64,000 nucleotides of DNA from Roseibium sp. Sym1 (GTDB taxonomy: Bacteria; Pseudomonadota; Alphaproteobacteria; Rhizobiales; Stappiaceae), in the NCBI RefSeq assembly GCF_027359675.1, contig NZ_CP114786.1, positions 2,826,501 through 2,890,500 on the forward strand, given 5' to 3'. The position numbers and the translations under genes are program-made. Under the pieces are notes generated by a model, which saw only the letters and a program-made list of their open reading frames with translations, had not been told where the DNA came from and ran no database searches. Of the stretch, positions 8,093-16,571 are shown piece by piece (position 1 is the stretch's first letter; each line of letters opens with the position of its first letter).

Positions 8093-9832
8093 ATGCGTAA
8101 GTATCTACTCTCCGCAGTCGCAGCAGGTGCTGTGCTTGCGGGAGCAGGGTCCGCTTTTGCCGACGAGGCGGCGGCCCAGAAATGGATCGACCAGGAATTC
8201 CAGCCGTCCGTTCTGTCAAAGGATGAGCAGCTTGCAGAAATGCAGTGGTTCATCAAGGCGGCCGAGCCGTATGCTGGTATGGAGATCAACGTCCTGTCCG
8301 AAGGCATTCCGACGCACTCCTACGAGTCGGAAGTCCTCACCAAGGCCTTCGAAGAAATCACCGGTATCAAGGTCAATCACCAGATCCTCGGCGAAGGGGA
8401 AGTGGTGCAGGCCGTGCAGACACAGATGCAGACCGGCCGGAATCTCTATGACGCCTATGTCAACGATTCCGACCTGATCGGCACCCATTCCCGTCTGCAG
8501 CTGGCCTACAACCTGACCGACTGGATGGCAGGTGCCGCCAAGGATGTCACCAACCCGGGTCTCGACCTGGACGACTTCATGGGCACCCAGTTCACCACCG
8601 GTCCGGACGGCGACCTCTACCAGTTGCCCGACCAGCAGTTCGCGAACCTCTACTGGTTCCGCAAGGACTGGTTCGACCGTGAAGACCTGAAGGCGGCCTT
8701 CAAGGAAAAATACGGCTACGACCTGGGCGTTCCGGTCAACTGGTCGGCATACGAAGACATTGCCGAGTTCTTCACCAAGGACGTGAAGGAAGTCGACGGT
8801 GTCGAAATCTACGGTCACATGGACTACGGCAAGCGTGCACCGGATCTCGGCTGGCGCATGACCGATGCGTGGCTGTCCATGGCCGGTGCCGGCGACAAGG
8901 GTGAGCCGAACGGCATCCCGGTCGACGAATGGGGCATCCGCATGGAAGCCGGCACCTGTAACCCGGTGGGCGCATCCGTGTCCCGCGGTGGTGCCGCCAA
9001 CGGTCCGGCTGCTGTCTACGCGATCCGCAAATGGGACGAGTGGCTGCGCAACTACGCCCCTCCGGGCGCCGCCAGCTTCGACTTCTACCAGTCCCTGCCG
9101 GCGCTCAGCCAGGGCAACGTTGCCCAGCAGATCTTCTGGTACACCGCCTTCACCGCGGACATGGTGAAGCCGAAGTCCGAAGGCAACAACACCGTGGATG
9201 ACGAAGGCACGCCGCTGTGGCGCATGGCTCCGTCCCCGCACGGCCCGTACTGGGAAGAAGGCCAGAAGGTCGGCTATCAGGACGTGGGGTCCTGGACCAT
9301 CCTGAACTCCACCCCGGAAGACCGCGCCAAGGCAGCCTGGCTCTACGCACAGTTCGTCGTCTCCAAGACGGTCGACACCAAGAAGAGCCATGTCGGTCTG
9401 ACCTTCATCCGCGACAGCACCGTCAACCACGAGTCCTTCTCCGAGCGGGCTCCGAAGCTCGGCGGCCTGGTCGAGTTCTACCGGTCTCCGGACCGGGTTG
9501 CCTGGTCCCCGACCGGCGTCAACGTTCCGGATTATCCGAAGCTGGCCCAGATCTGGTGGCAGCAGATCGGTGACGTGAACTCCGGCGCGTTCACGCCGCA
9601 GGAAGCCATGGATCGCCTCGCGGAAGAAATGGACATCGTCATGGCCCGCATGCAGCAGGCTGACGAACGCGCCAACGTCTATGGCGGCTGCGGCCCGCGT
9701 CTCAACGAAGAGTCCGATCCGGAAGAGTGGCTGTCCAAGCCGGGTGCTCCGAAGGCCAAGCTCGATAACGAGAAGCCGCAGGGCCAGACCGTCAACTACG
9801 ACGACCTGGTTGCTCGCTGGGCCAAGAACTAA
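8093..9832 (+). CDS. glpV: glycerol ABC transporter substrate-binding protein
   Basis: A 579-residue secreted protein with signal peptide MRKYLLSAVAAGAVLAGAGSA. The ATG at 8093 is eight bases after GGAGG; in-frame starts at 8021 and 8087 are less suitable. It is longer than most sugar-binding proteins (about 420) and carries the long C-terminal region known for the glycerol-binding GlpV type (VYGGCGPRLNEESDPEEWL). It is first in a six-gene operon whose order of products (binding protein, two ATPases, two permeases, small DUF2160 protein) matches the Rhizobium leguminosarum glycerol system, although that operon lists glpV last. Assignment rests on this operon match. Confidence 0.8.
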   Translation: MRKYLLSAVAAGAVLAGAGSAFADEAAAQKWIDQEFQPSVLSKDEQLAEMQWFIKAAEPYAGMEINVLSEGIPTHSYESEVLTKAFEEITGIKVNHQILGEGEVVQAVQTQMQTGRNLYDAYVNDSDLIGTHSRLQLAYNLTDWMAGAAKDVTNPGLDLDDFMGTQFTTGPDGDLYQLPDQQFANLYWFRKDWFDREDLKAAFKEKYGYDLGVPVNWSAYEDIAEFFTKDVKEVDGVEIYGHMDYGKRAPDLGWRMTDAWLSMAGAGDKGEPNGIPVDEWGIRMEAGTCNPVGASVSRGGAANGPAAVYAIRKWDEWLRNYAPPGAASFDFYQSLPALSQGNVAQQIFWYTAFTADMVKPKSEGNNTVDDEGTPLWRMAPSPHGPYWEEGQKVGYQDVGSWTILNSTPEDRAKAAWLYAQFVVSKTVDTKKSHVGLTFIRDSTVNHESFSERAPKLGGLVEFYRSPDRVAWSPTGVNVPDYPKLAQIWWQQIGDVNSGAFTPQEAMDRLAEEMDIVMARMQQADERANVYGGCGPRLNEESDPEEWLSKPGAPKAKLDNEKPQGQTVNYDDLVARWAKN

Positions 9833-9858
9833 GGCCTGGCCCCATCAAGCACGAAACT

Positions 9859-9881
9859 GGACCGGGGCTTGTCCCCGGTCC
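9859..9881 (+). other. intercistronic stem-loop after glpV
   Basis: GGACCGGGG and CCCCGGTCC pair around a CTTGT loop, with no T-run. Such hairpins after binding-protein genes often protect the upstream message so that the binding protein is made in excess over the membrane parts. Confidence 0.6.
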
Positions 9882-9960
9882 TTCACCGATCCGAAAGTGA
9901 CGGGCCGCGGCCGCAACAAGGCCGCCCTTCAAGCCCAGTCCGGACGCGGGCAAGAAAAAA

Positions 9961-11025
9961 ATGTCTCTAGAACTCAAAAACGTCAGCAAGCGCGTTGCCG
10001 GCATCACGCATGTCAAGGAAACGAGCCTGACCCTGCAGACCGGCCACTTCAATGTTCTCCTCGGAGAAACCGGCTCGGGCAAGACCTCGCTGATCAAGCT
10101 GATGGCCGGCCTCGACAGCCTGGCCTCCGGGCAGATCCTCCTGAACGGCAAGGATGTGTCCCGCCTGTCGGCGCAAAAGCGCAATATCAGCCTGGTGCAC
10201 CAGTTTTTCGTCAACTATCCGCACATGTCGGTTTACGACAACATCGCCTCGCCGCTGAAGGTTGCCGGCGTTGCCAGGTCGGAGATCGACGGGCGGGTGG
10301 AAGAGGCCGCAGCCATCCTCAAGCTGAAACCCTATCTCAACCGCAAACCGAACGAACTCTCCGGCGGACAGCAGCAGCGCACGGCGCTTGCCCGCGCGAT
10401 TGTCAAGGAAAGCGACGCGGTTTTTCTCGACGAGCCGCTCGCCAATCTCGACTACAAGCTGCGCGAGGAACTGCGCGACCAGTTGCCGGATCTCTTTGCC
10501 GGCCGCGGCGCGGTGGTTGTCTATGCGACGTCGGAACCCGAGGAAGCCCTCCTGCTCGGAGGCCATACCGCCCTGATGACCGACGGCAATGTGGTCCAGT
10601 TCGGCCCGACCGCGGATATCTACCGCAAGCCGAAGGACCTCGACGCTGCCAAGGTGTTCTCCAATCCGCCAATCAACACGGCGCCGGTGAACAAGCAGGG
10701 CGACACGATCATCCTGAACGACGATGTCCGCTGGTCGGCGTCCGGCGCGGCGGCAAGCCTGCGCGACGGACCCTATACGCTGGCGATCCGTCCGCACCAC
10801 GTCATGCCGGTGGAAAGCCCGCAGCACAGCGTGCGGCTTCAGGGCAACGTCCTGGTGACCGAGCTCAGCGGTTCGGAAAGCAGCGCCCATTTCGACATGC
10901 ACGGCCAGTCCTGGGTGTCGCTGTCGCCGGGGGTACACCCCTATTTTGTCGGCGAGGTCCACACCTTCTACCTGGACCCGAGCCATTGTTTCTTCTTTGC
11001 GCCCAATGGCGACCTGGCGGCCTGA
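9961..11025 (+). CDS. glpS: glycerol ABC transporter ATPase, subunit 1
   Basis: A 354-residue ATP-binding subunit. Walker A is GETGSGKTS (35-43), the Q-loop is near VHQFFVNYPHMSVYDN, the signature is LSGGQ (133-137) and Walker B is AVFLDEP (153-159). The switch histidine is missing: where most ABC ATPases have YVTHD this one has YATSE, with Ser191. A C-terminal OB-like (MalK-type) region follows. It should pair with the next gene's product to form a heterodimer with unequal ATP sites. It starts 128 bases after glpV, past a stem-loop. No clear ribosome-binding site; an A-rich run precedes ATG. Confidence 0.85.
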   Translation: MSLELKNVSKRVAGITHVKETSLTLQTGHFNVLLGETGSGKTSLIKLMAGLDSLASGQILLNGKDVSRLSAQKRNISLVHQFFVNYPHMSVYDNIASPLKVAGVARSEIDGRVEEAAAILKLKPYLNRKPNELSGGQQQRTALARAIVKESDAVFLDEPLANLDYKLREELRDQLPDLFAGRGAVVVYATSEPEEALLLGGHTALMTDGNVVQFGPTADIYRKPKDLDAAKVFSNPPINTAPVNKQGDTIILNDDVRWSASGAAASLRDGPYTLAIRPHHVMPVESPQHSVRLQGNVLVTELSGSESSAHFDMHGQSWVSLSPGVHPYFVGEVHTFYLDPSHCFFFAPNGDLAA

Positions 11026-11036
11026 GGAGAGGACTT

Positions 11037-12125
11037 ATGGCACAAATCAAACTCTCCAACCTGCGTCACAGCTACAGCCCGAACCCGTCGAGCGATGCCG
11101 ACTACGCGCTGAAGAAGATCGACCTGACCTGGGACGACGGCGGCGCATACGCTCTGCTTGGCCCGTCCGGCTGCGGCAAGTCCACGCTCTTGAACATCAT
11201 CTCCGGCCTGCTGGTTCCCTCCGAGGGGCAGATCCTGTTCAACGACCAGGACGTGACCGCCCTGCCGCCGGCCAAGCGCAACATCGCGCAGGTGTTCCAG
11301 TTCCCGGTCATCTACGACACCATGACCGTTTACGACAATCTGGCGTTTCCCTTGCGCAACCGCGGCCGGGACGAGGACATCGTCAAGCAGCGCGTCATGG
11401 CGATCGCGGAGATGCTGGAAGTCGAGGGCATGCTCAACACAAGGGCGGCAAATCTGTCGCCCGACAACAAGCAGAAGATCTCGATGGGCCGCGGGCTCGT
11501 GCGCCAGGACGTCAATGTCGTCATGTTCGACGAGCCGCTGACCGTGATCGACCCGCATCTGAAATGGAAGCTGCGCTCCAAGCTCAAGGAGCTGCATCAG
11601 CGGGTCAAGGCGACCATGATCTACGTCACCCACGACCAGACCGAAGCCCTTACCTTCGCCGACCAGGTGGTGGTGATGCAGGATGGCGAGGTTGTCCAGA
11701 TCGGCACGCCGGTCGAACTCTTCGACCGGCCCGCGCACACCTTTGTCGGCCATTTCATCGGCTCGCCGGGCATGAATGTCCTGCCGTGCGAGGTGAAGGG
11801 CGGCGCTGCCTTCTTCGGCGGCGAGAAGGTGGATCTCGAAGGCGCGGTCGACGGCGCCGGTGACGGTTCGGCCGAAATCGGCATTCGTCCGGAATTCGTC
11901 TCGATCTCGTCCAACGGGTCGGGAGTGGCCGCGACCGTGCGCAAGGTTTCCGACATCGGCCGCCACAAGGTGGTCGAGGCGGTGGCCCACGACCAGCGCG
12001 TCCACGCAATCCTGGAAGGCGAGGCCCCGAACGCGGGCGACGCCGTCAAGCTCGACTTCAAACAGACCCAGACCCGGCTCTACAAGGATGGCTGGCTGGC
12101 AAGCACGCCGGGAGGGGGTGCCTGA
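11037..12125 (+). CDS. glpT: glycerol ABC transporter ATPase, subunit 2
   Basis: A 362-residue ATP-binding subunit. Walker A is GPSGCGKST (42-50), Walker B is VVMFDEP (161-167) and the switch His199 is present in YVTHDQTEAL. The signature motif is not LSGGQ but LSPDN (140-144, followed by KQKISMGRGL). So this subunit keeps the parts its partner lacks and lacks the part its partner keeps. A C-terminal MalK-like region follows. The start has GAGGAGAGG six bases upstream; the stop overlaps the next start (TGATG). Confidence 0.85.
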   Translation: MAQIKLSNLRHSYSPNPSSDADYALKKIDLTWDDGGAYALLGPSGCGKSTLLNIISGLLVPSEGQILFNDQDVTALPPAKRNIAQVFQFPVIYDTMTVYDNLAFPLRNRGRDEDIVKQRVMAIAEMLEVEGMLNTRAANLSPDNKQKISMGRGLVRQDVNVVMFDEPLTVIDPHLKWKLRSKLKELHQRVKATMIYVTHDQTEALTFADQVVVMQDGEVVQIGTPVELFDRPAHTFVGHFIGSPGMNVLPCEVKGGAAFFGGEKVDLEGAVDGAGDGSAEIGIRPEFVSISSNGSGVAATVRKVSDIGRHKVVEAVAHDQRVHAILEGEAPNAGDAVKLDFKQTQTRLYKDGWLASTPGGGA

Positions 12126-12991
12126 TGAAAACGCAAAACCAACGCGCCTGGTGGTTCGTCACCCCGGTGCTTCTCCTGGTGGCCTTCAATGCGCTCATTC
12201 CGATGATGACCGTGGTGAATTACTCGGTCCAGGAAACCTTCGGCGACAACCTGTTCTTCTGGGAAGGGCTAGGCTGGTTCGAGCAGATCCTGCGGTCCGA
12301 ACGGTTCCATGCGGCGCTCGGCCGGCAGCTGTTCTTCACGGTGATGATCCTGATCATCGAGGTGCCGCTCGGGGTCGCCATTGCGCTCGCCATGCCCAAG
12401 AAGGGATTCTGGGTGCCGTTCTGCCTGATCACCATGGCCCTGCCGATGCTGATCCCGTGGAACGTGGTCGGGGCCATGTGGAACATCTTCACCCTGCCGG
12501 ATATCGGCCTCCTGGGCTACTTCATGAACCACACGCTGGGCATTTCCTATGACATGACCCAGGATCCGGTTGCTGCCTGGGTGACCATCATCGTCATGGA
12601 TGTCTGGCACTGGACGTCGCTGGTGGTGCTGCTGGCCTATGCCGGCCTGGTGTCGATCCCGAACGCCTATTACCAGGCGGCGGAAATCGACGGCGCCTCC
12701 AACTGGGCCGTGTTCCGGTTCATCCAGTTGCCGAAGATGAAGACGGTGCTGACCATTGCGGTGCTGCTGCGCTTCATGGACAGCTTCAACATCTACACCG
12801 AACCGTTCGTCCTCACCGGAGGCGGGCCCGGCAACTCCACGACGCTGCTCTCGATCGACCTCGTGAAGATCGCCCTGGGTCAGTTCGACCTCGGACCGGC
12901 AGCCGCCATGTCCCTCATCTATTTCGCCATCACGCTGTTCGCCTCCTGGCTGTTCTACACGCTGATGACGATGAACGATAACAAGTCCTGA
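12125..12991 (+). CDS. glpP: glycerol ABC transporter permease 1
   Basis: A 288-residue inner-membrane permease of the MalF/UgpA class with about six membrane helices. The ABC-permease EAA loop is YYQAAEIDGASNWAVFRFIQLP (about 179-200), where the cytoplasmic loop contacts the ATPase. It starts within the stop codon of glpT (TGATG) and is followed after 11 bases by the second permease. The sugar-permease signature and operon order support transport of glycerol. Confidence 0.88.
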   Translation: MKTQNQRAWWFVTPVLLLVAFNALIPMMTVVNYSVQETFGDNLFFWEGLGWFEQILRSERFHAALGRQLFFTVMILIIEVPLGVAIALAMPKKGFWVPFCLITMALPMLIPWNVVGAMWNIFTLPDIGLLGYFMNHTLGISYDMTQDPVAAWVTIIVMDVWHWTSLVVLLAYAGLVSIPNAYYQAAEIDGASNWAVFRFIQLPKMKTVLTIAVLLRFMDSFNIYTEPFVLTGGGPGNSTTLLSIDLVKIALGQFDLGPAAAMSLIYFAITLFASWLFYTLMTMNDNKS

Positions 12992-13002
12992 GGAGACCCG
13001 TC

Positions 13003-13800
13003 ATGCGCATGAAAAGCCTGGTCCCGGCCCTCTACATCCTCTTCCTGATGCTGCCGATCTACTGGCTCGTCGCGATGAGCTTCAAGACCACCAACGAGAT
13101 CCTCGCCGGGTTCACCCTGTTCCCGCAGACCTGGACCTTCGCGAACTACATCGAGATCTTCACCGATCCGACGTGGTACTGGGGGTACATCAACTCGATC
13201 ATCTACGTGACGATCAACACGGTCATCTCGATCACCGTGGCCCTGCCGGCGGCCTATGCCTTCTCCCGCTACTCCTTCGTGGGCGACAAGCATCTGTTCT
13301 TCTGGCTCCTGACCAACCGGATGGCCCCGGCCGCCGTGTTCGCGCTGCCCTTCTTCCAGCTTTATTCGGCCGTCGGCCTGTTCGACACGCATCTGGCCGT
13401 GGCCCTGGCACATTGTCTCTTCAACGTGCCACTTGCCGTGTGGATCCTGGAAGGCTTCATGAGCGGCGTGCCCAAGGAACTCGACGAGACCGCCTATGTG
13501 GACGGCTATTCCTTCCCGCGGTTCTTCATGACGATCTTCCTGCCGGCGATCAAATCCGGTGTCGGGGTGGCCGCGTTCTTCTGCTTCATGTTCTCCTGGG
13601 TGGAAATGCTGCTGTCCAAGACGCTGACCGCCGTCGAGGCAAAACCCATCGCCGCCGTGATGACCCGGACCGCTTCCTCCGCCGGTTACGAACTCGGGCT
13701 TCTGGCGGCCGCCGGGACCCTGACCATCATTCCCGGCGCCATCGTCATCTACTTCGTCCGCAACTACATAGCCAAGGGCTTTGCCCTGGGGAGGGTCTGA
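13003..13800 (+). CDS. glpQ: glycerol ABC transporter permease 2
   Basis: A 265-residue permease of the MalG/UgpE class. It has an N-terminal helix (YILFLMLPIYWLVAMSFKT), several further membrane spans and the EAA motif near KELDETAYVDGYSFPRFFM. AGGAG lies eight bases before ATG. It forms the membrane channel with the preceding permease. The stop codon overlaps the next start (TGATG). The name means the glycerol transporter GlpQ, not the glycerophosphodiesterase of the same symbol in enteric bacteria. Confidence 0.88.
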   Translation: MRMKSLVPALYILFLMLPIYWLVAMSFKTTNEILAGFTLFPQTWTFANYIEIFTDPTWYWGYINSIIYVTINTVISITVALPAAYAFSRYSFVGDKHLFFWLLTNRMAPAAVFALPFFQLYSAVGLFDTHLAVALAHCLFNVPLAVWILEGFMSGVPKELDETAYVDGYSFPRFFMTIFLPAIKSGVGVAAFFCFMFSWVEMLLSKTLTAVEAKPIAAVMTRTASSAGYELGLLAAAGTLTIIPGAIVIYFVRNYIAKGFALGRV

Positions 13801-14078
13801 TGCTTGGCTGGATGGCCTGGACCTGGCCGACGGCGCTTCTGTTCGTCGGCATCTTTTCCGCGATCGGTTTCCTGACTGTCGTGGAGCTCAAATATCCCGG
13901 CGGTCATGCCCGCAAGGGTGTCCTGGGACTGGAAACAACCCGCGGCGACCGCCTGTTCATGACCCTGCTGGGCACGGCCTATATCTTCCTGGCCTGGCTC
14001 GGGCTGATGGGCGAGCCGCTGTGGTGGCCGCTGGCGCTGAGCATCGGCTGGGGCGTGTTCTGCTTCTGGAAAGTGTGA
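13800..14078 (+). CDS. glpU: small membrane protein of glycerol transporter, DUF2160 type
   Basis: A 92-residue protein with two or three membrane helices: WPTALLFVGIFSAIGFLTVV near the N-terminus and two in the C-terminal half (LFMTLLGTAYIFLAWLGL; LWWPLALSIGWGVFCFW). It belongs by appearance and position to the DUF2160 family found at the end of rhizobial glycerol operons. Its role in uptake is not known; the fixed position suggests an accessory membrane subunit. The start ATG overlaps the glpQ stop. Confidence 0.8.
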   Translation: MLGWMAWTWPTALLFVGIFSAIGFLTVVELKYPGGHARKGVLGLETTRGDRLFMTLLGTAYIFLAWLGLMGEPLWWPLALSIGWGVFCFWKV

Positions 14079-14087
14079 TCCTGCGCT

Positions 14088-14121
14088 GCGCCCCGTGAGA
14101 TCGGGGCGCGGCGTTGCCGTT
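14088..14121 (+). terminator. probable terminator of the glycerol operon
   Basis: GCGCCCCG (14088-14095) pairs with CGGGGCGC (14102-14109) around TGAGAT, followed nine bases later by a short TTTT. The T-run is weak, so termination may be partial. Confidence 0.6.
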
Positions 14122-14212
14122 TTGCCAACTAAATGAATAGTAATTTCCGCTGACTTGGTGCATGAATAATAGGCATAAGCCACATCCATTCCGAAATGGG
14201 CACAGGATTGTA

Positions 14213-14608
14213 ATGAGAAAGCGTAAGAGCAACGAGTTTTTGACCGAAGTCGAGCTGGAGTTCATGACCGAACTCTGGAAACTCGGTGAAGGCTCCGTTC
14301 GGGATATCCTGGCAACCCTGCCACCCGAGCGCAAACTTGCTTACACGTCCTGCGCAACCATCATGCGGATCCTGGATGAAAAAGGCTTTGTGGACAGCCG
14401 GAAAGAAGGCAAGACATTCATATATAGCCCTCGGCTGACACGGGATACCTACCAGTCCCGTTCTCTTCGAAACCTGTCGGAAAAACTGTTCGACGGCACA
14501 CCGGCATCGCTGGTGGCCCGGCTGGTCGACGAATACGAACTCTCGGGGGACGATCTGGAGGAAATTAGAGCGTTGCTGGACAGGAGGAGGACAGATGACG
14601 CTACTTGA
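14213..14608 (+). CDS. BlaI/MecI/CopY-family repressor
   Basis: A 131-residue winged-helix regulator. LTEVELEFMTELWKLGEGSV opens the DNA-binding domain and YTSCATIMRILDEKGFVDSR contains the recognition helix and wing typical of BlaI, with a short helical dimerisation tail. ATG at 14213 has AGGA five bases upstream; an in-frame ATG at 14162 lacks this. It overlaps the M56 protease gene by 14 bases, the classical repressor/sensor-protease arrangement. The usual TACA-TGTA operator was not found upstream, and no beta-lactamase gene is adjacent, so the regulated genes are unknown. Confidence 0.85.
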   Translation: MRKRKSNEFLTEVELEFMTELWKLGEGSVRDILATLPPERKLAYTSCATIMRILDEKGFVDSRKEGKTFIYSPRLTRDTYQSRSLRNLSEKLFDGTPASLVARLVDEYELSGDDLEEIRALLDRRRTDDAT

Positions 14609-15782
14609 CCAGGTCTTCGATGTTTACATCGATCTGAACATCACGCTGGCCATCACCGCGACGGTGTGGCTGAGCGTCAAGCTTCTGATGGCCCGCTTCG
14701 GAAACAAGCTCGACTTTCCCGTCCAGCTCGGTCTCCTGAACGGGCTGTTTGCCTTGATCCTGCTGTCACCGCTTGCGGTGGCGGGTTATCAGCACCTGCT
14801 GGCGGCCGAAATGGTTCCGGCGGTCATGTCCGTCAACCTGGCGGATTACGCGGTCTCGCAATATCTTCGGGGCGGCGTTGCCATTCCGGCGGAGGACTTC
14901 CAGTTCCTGCTCGGCATGCGCGGCCAGCTCAGCAAGGATGTGCTGACGCTGTCGACCGGGCTCGGTGCCGGCATCGCCCTTGCCCTTCTGGCAGGTCTGG
15001 CGTGGTTCAGCGCAAGGCTGGCAATCAGTTTTGTCCGTCTCAACCGGATGCTGGCCTCGTGTCACGACTGGCGCCGGCAGGGCCGCGTGCATCTGCTTCT
15101 GTCGGATCATGCGCTCGTGCCGTTTTCCGCGCGTGGCCTCGTGAATCACTACGTGGTCATCCCGTCCGAACTGCTGGGCGAGCCCGACGACCTGAAGCTC
15201 GTGCTGAAACACGAGTTCCAGCATCTGCGCCAGGGCGATGTCGCCTGGGAGATCGGCCTGGAACTGCTGCGGCCTCTGTTCTTCTGGAACCCGTTCTTCT
15301 ATGTCTGGAAATCGGAAGTGGAGCGCCTGCGCGAACTGGCCTGCGACCAGCGTGTGGCTGAAAATGCCCATGTGGATCTCAGGTCCTACTGCATGTGTCT
15401 GCTGCGCGCCGCGCAGGCGGGCCTGAAGAAGCGGCAGGACCAGATGACGCGCGGCCGCGCGGTCGGTGTCGCCGCCGTTGCGCTGCTGGAGGTCCAGGAC
15501 CGGTTCCTGCGCCGCTCCCCGGCCCAGAAACTGCGCCGCCGCGTCGAGGCCCTTCTGGAGACCAACCGGATCCGGCCGCATTGGGGCGTGATGGGACTGG
15601 CCGTTGTGCCGATGACCGCGGTGATCTTCCTGACGGCACTGTCCCTGCAGAAGCCCGCGGACTGGAGCTACGACCGCCTGATGCTGTCCACGATCATCAA
15701 TCTGGAGCGGCTGGAGACGATCAACGGCAATCTGGACAAGATTGAAGCCGTCAGCACCTTCGGTCAGCGTCCGCTGCGCTGA
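14595..15782 (+). CDS. M56 (BlaR1-like) membrane metalloprotease
   Basis: A 395-residue protein. N-terminal helices (LNITLAITATVWLSVKLLM; LGLLNGLFALILLSPLAV) are followed by the zinc motif HEFQH in LVLKHEFQHLRQGD and the downstream ACDQRV that supplies the third ligand. One more helix lies near the C-terminus (MGLAVVPMTAVIFLTALSL). The penicillin-binding sensor domain of true BlaR1 is absent: only about 55 residues follow the last helix. It should cleave its partner repressor in response to some envelope signal. No regulated gene is apparent in the window. Confidence 0.85.
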   Translation: MTLLDQVFDVYIDLNITLAITATVWLSVKLLMARFGNKLDFPVQLGLLNGLFALILLSPLAVAGYQHLLAAEMVPAVMSVNLADYAVSQYLRGGVAIPAEDFQFLLGMRGQLSKDVLTLSTGLGAGIALALLAGLAWFSARLAISFVRLNRMLASCHDWRRQGRVHLLLSDHALVPFSARGLVNHYVVIPSELLGEPDDLKLVLKHEFQHLRQGDVAWEIGLELLRPLFFWNPFFYVWKSEVERLRELACDQRVAENAHVDLRSYCMCLLRAAQAGLKKRQDQMTRGRAVGVAAVALLEVQDRFLRRSPAQKLRRRVEALLETNRIRPHWGVMGLAVVPMTAVIFLTALSLQKPADWSYDRLMLSTIINLERLETINGNLDKIEAVSTFGQRPLR

Positions 15783-15826
15783 CCTTTCCGACCAATCCGA
15801 CCTTGTCCGGGCGCCTCGAGGCTGTC

Positions 15827-16078
15827 GTGACACATTAAAGACTGGCATCGTTGGGGGCAGGATCGTTCCTGAACAGGCGGAAAGCGCAAGGAAGTGCAGC
15901 GCACTTTCGAGCATTTCCAACGCCTTCAGGGACGATCCTGGACCAACCCCGAAGGGGCCGCCCGGAAATCGGGTCATTTCCGCGTCTCATGTCGTCGAAT
16001 ATGCCCCGCATGTCCGTCCTCCATGCTCCTTGAAATGACCCAGTTTTCGAGCGGCGCTGCCAATCGTTAATGTGTCAC
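15827..16078. mobile_element. miniature inverted-repeat element 1
   Basis: 252 bp with GTGACACATTAA at the left end and its exact reverse complement at the right end (16067-16078); the match extends to 17 of 19 bases. No transposase is inside and no clear target duplication is seen. The interior is GC-rich with its own inverted segments (GATCGTTCCTG / GGGACGATCC). Confidence 0.6.
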
Positions 16079-16084
16079 TACAGC

Positions 16085-16354
16085 CTAGGGTCAGGACCCA
16101 TTAATTTGAGTGAAATGGTAGGGATGAATTTGTTCGGATACGAGGCGCAAAACTGCAGGAAACCGTCCGGTTTCCAAAGATTTGCAACGACGTTGCCGGG
16201 CAAATTCACCCTATCCCGGACGGAGGCAAAAACGGCTTCGATCTGCTGCGTCACACCGCTCAACCGGGCAGGAAGCCCGCTTATCGCGCTTTTCCTTGCA
16301 GCTCATCGCCGTTTGTTGCGCCATTTCAATCAAATTAATGAGTCCTGACCCTAG
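16085..16354. mobile_element. miniature inverted-repeat element 2 flanked by CTAG
   Basis: The ends are 31-bp inverted repeats with two mismatches: left 16088-16118 starts GGGTCAGGACCCATTAATTT, right 16321-16351 ends GAGTCCTGACCC. CTAG occurs at both borders (16085-16088 and 16351-16354). CTAG targets and GGGTCAGGAC-type ends are seen in some IS5-family elements (established knowledge, recalled), so this is probably a non-autonomous derivative of such an element. Interior frames are short. Confidence 0.75.
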
Positions 16355-16403
16355 CGCCCGGTTTTGTATCCGGCGCTCCTTTCCTGCCTCGATCTTATGC
16401 AGC

Positions 16404-16417
16404 TTGATCTGGCTCAA
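16404..16417. promoter_or_regulatory. FNR/FixK-type box upstream of hox operon
   Basis: TTGATCTGGCTCAA matches the TTGA-N6-TCAA anaerobox exactly and the longer TTGAT-N4-ATCAA consensus with one mismatch. It lies about 155 bases before the hoxF start codon, in the short stretch between the inverted-repeat element and the operon. Confidence 0.65.
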
Positions 16418-16571
16418 AGACGCATTGCCGCATCTGGGGGAGCGTGTCCGCACGAGAGAATTTTCACGGGAAGCGTGCCGGATTTCACCGGGTTGTCAAA
16501 CGACCGTCGTTTCCTTCTAATCGATTTAGCAATGAGAGCGTCGCTCCGGCGACTTCATGAGGGAGATCTCC

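Larger units (their letters stand above)
15783..16571. other. gene-free region upstream of the hydrogenase operon
   Basis: About 790 bases holding two adjacent inverted-repeat elements (15827-16078 and 16085-16354), an FNR/FixK-type box (16404-16417) and the hoxF leader. Short open frames inside the elements have no recognisable product. Confidence 0.6.

Noticed and set aside
9681-11036. Long plus-strand frame upstream of and in frame with glpT
   Set aside because: The first 450 codons overlap glpV and glpS out of frame; glpT begins at the ATG at 11037 with a good ribosome-binding site.
16078-16348. Transposase fragments inside the inverted-repeat element
   Set aside because: Short frames on both strands show no DDE-type motifs; the element looks non-coding.
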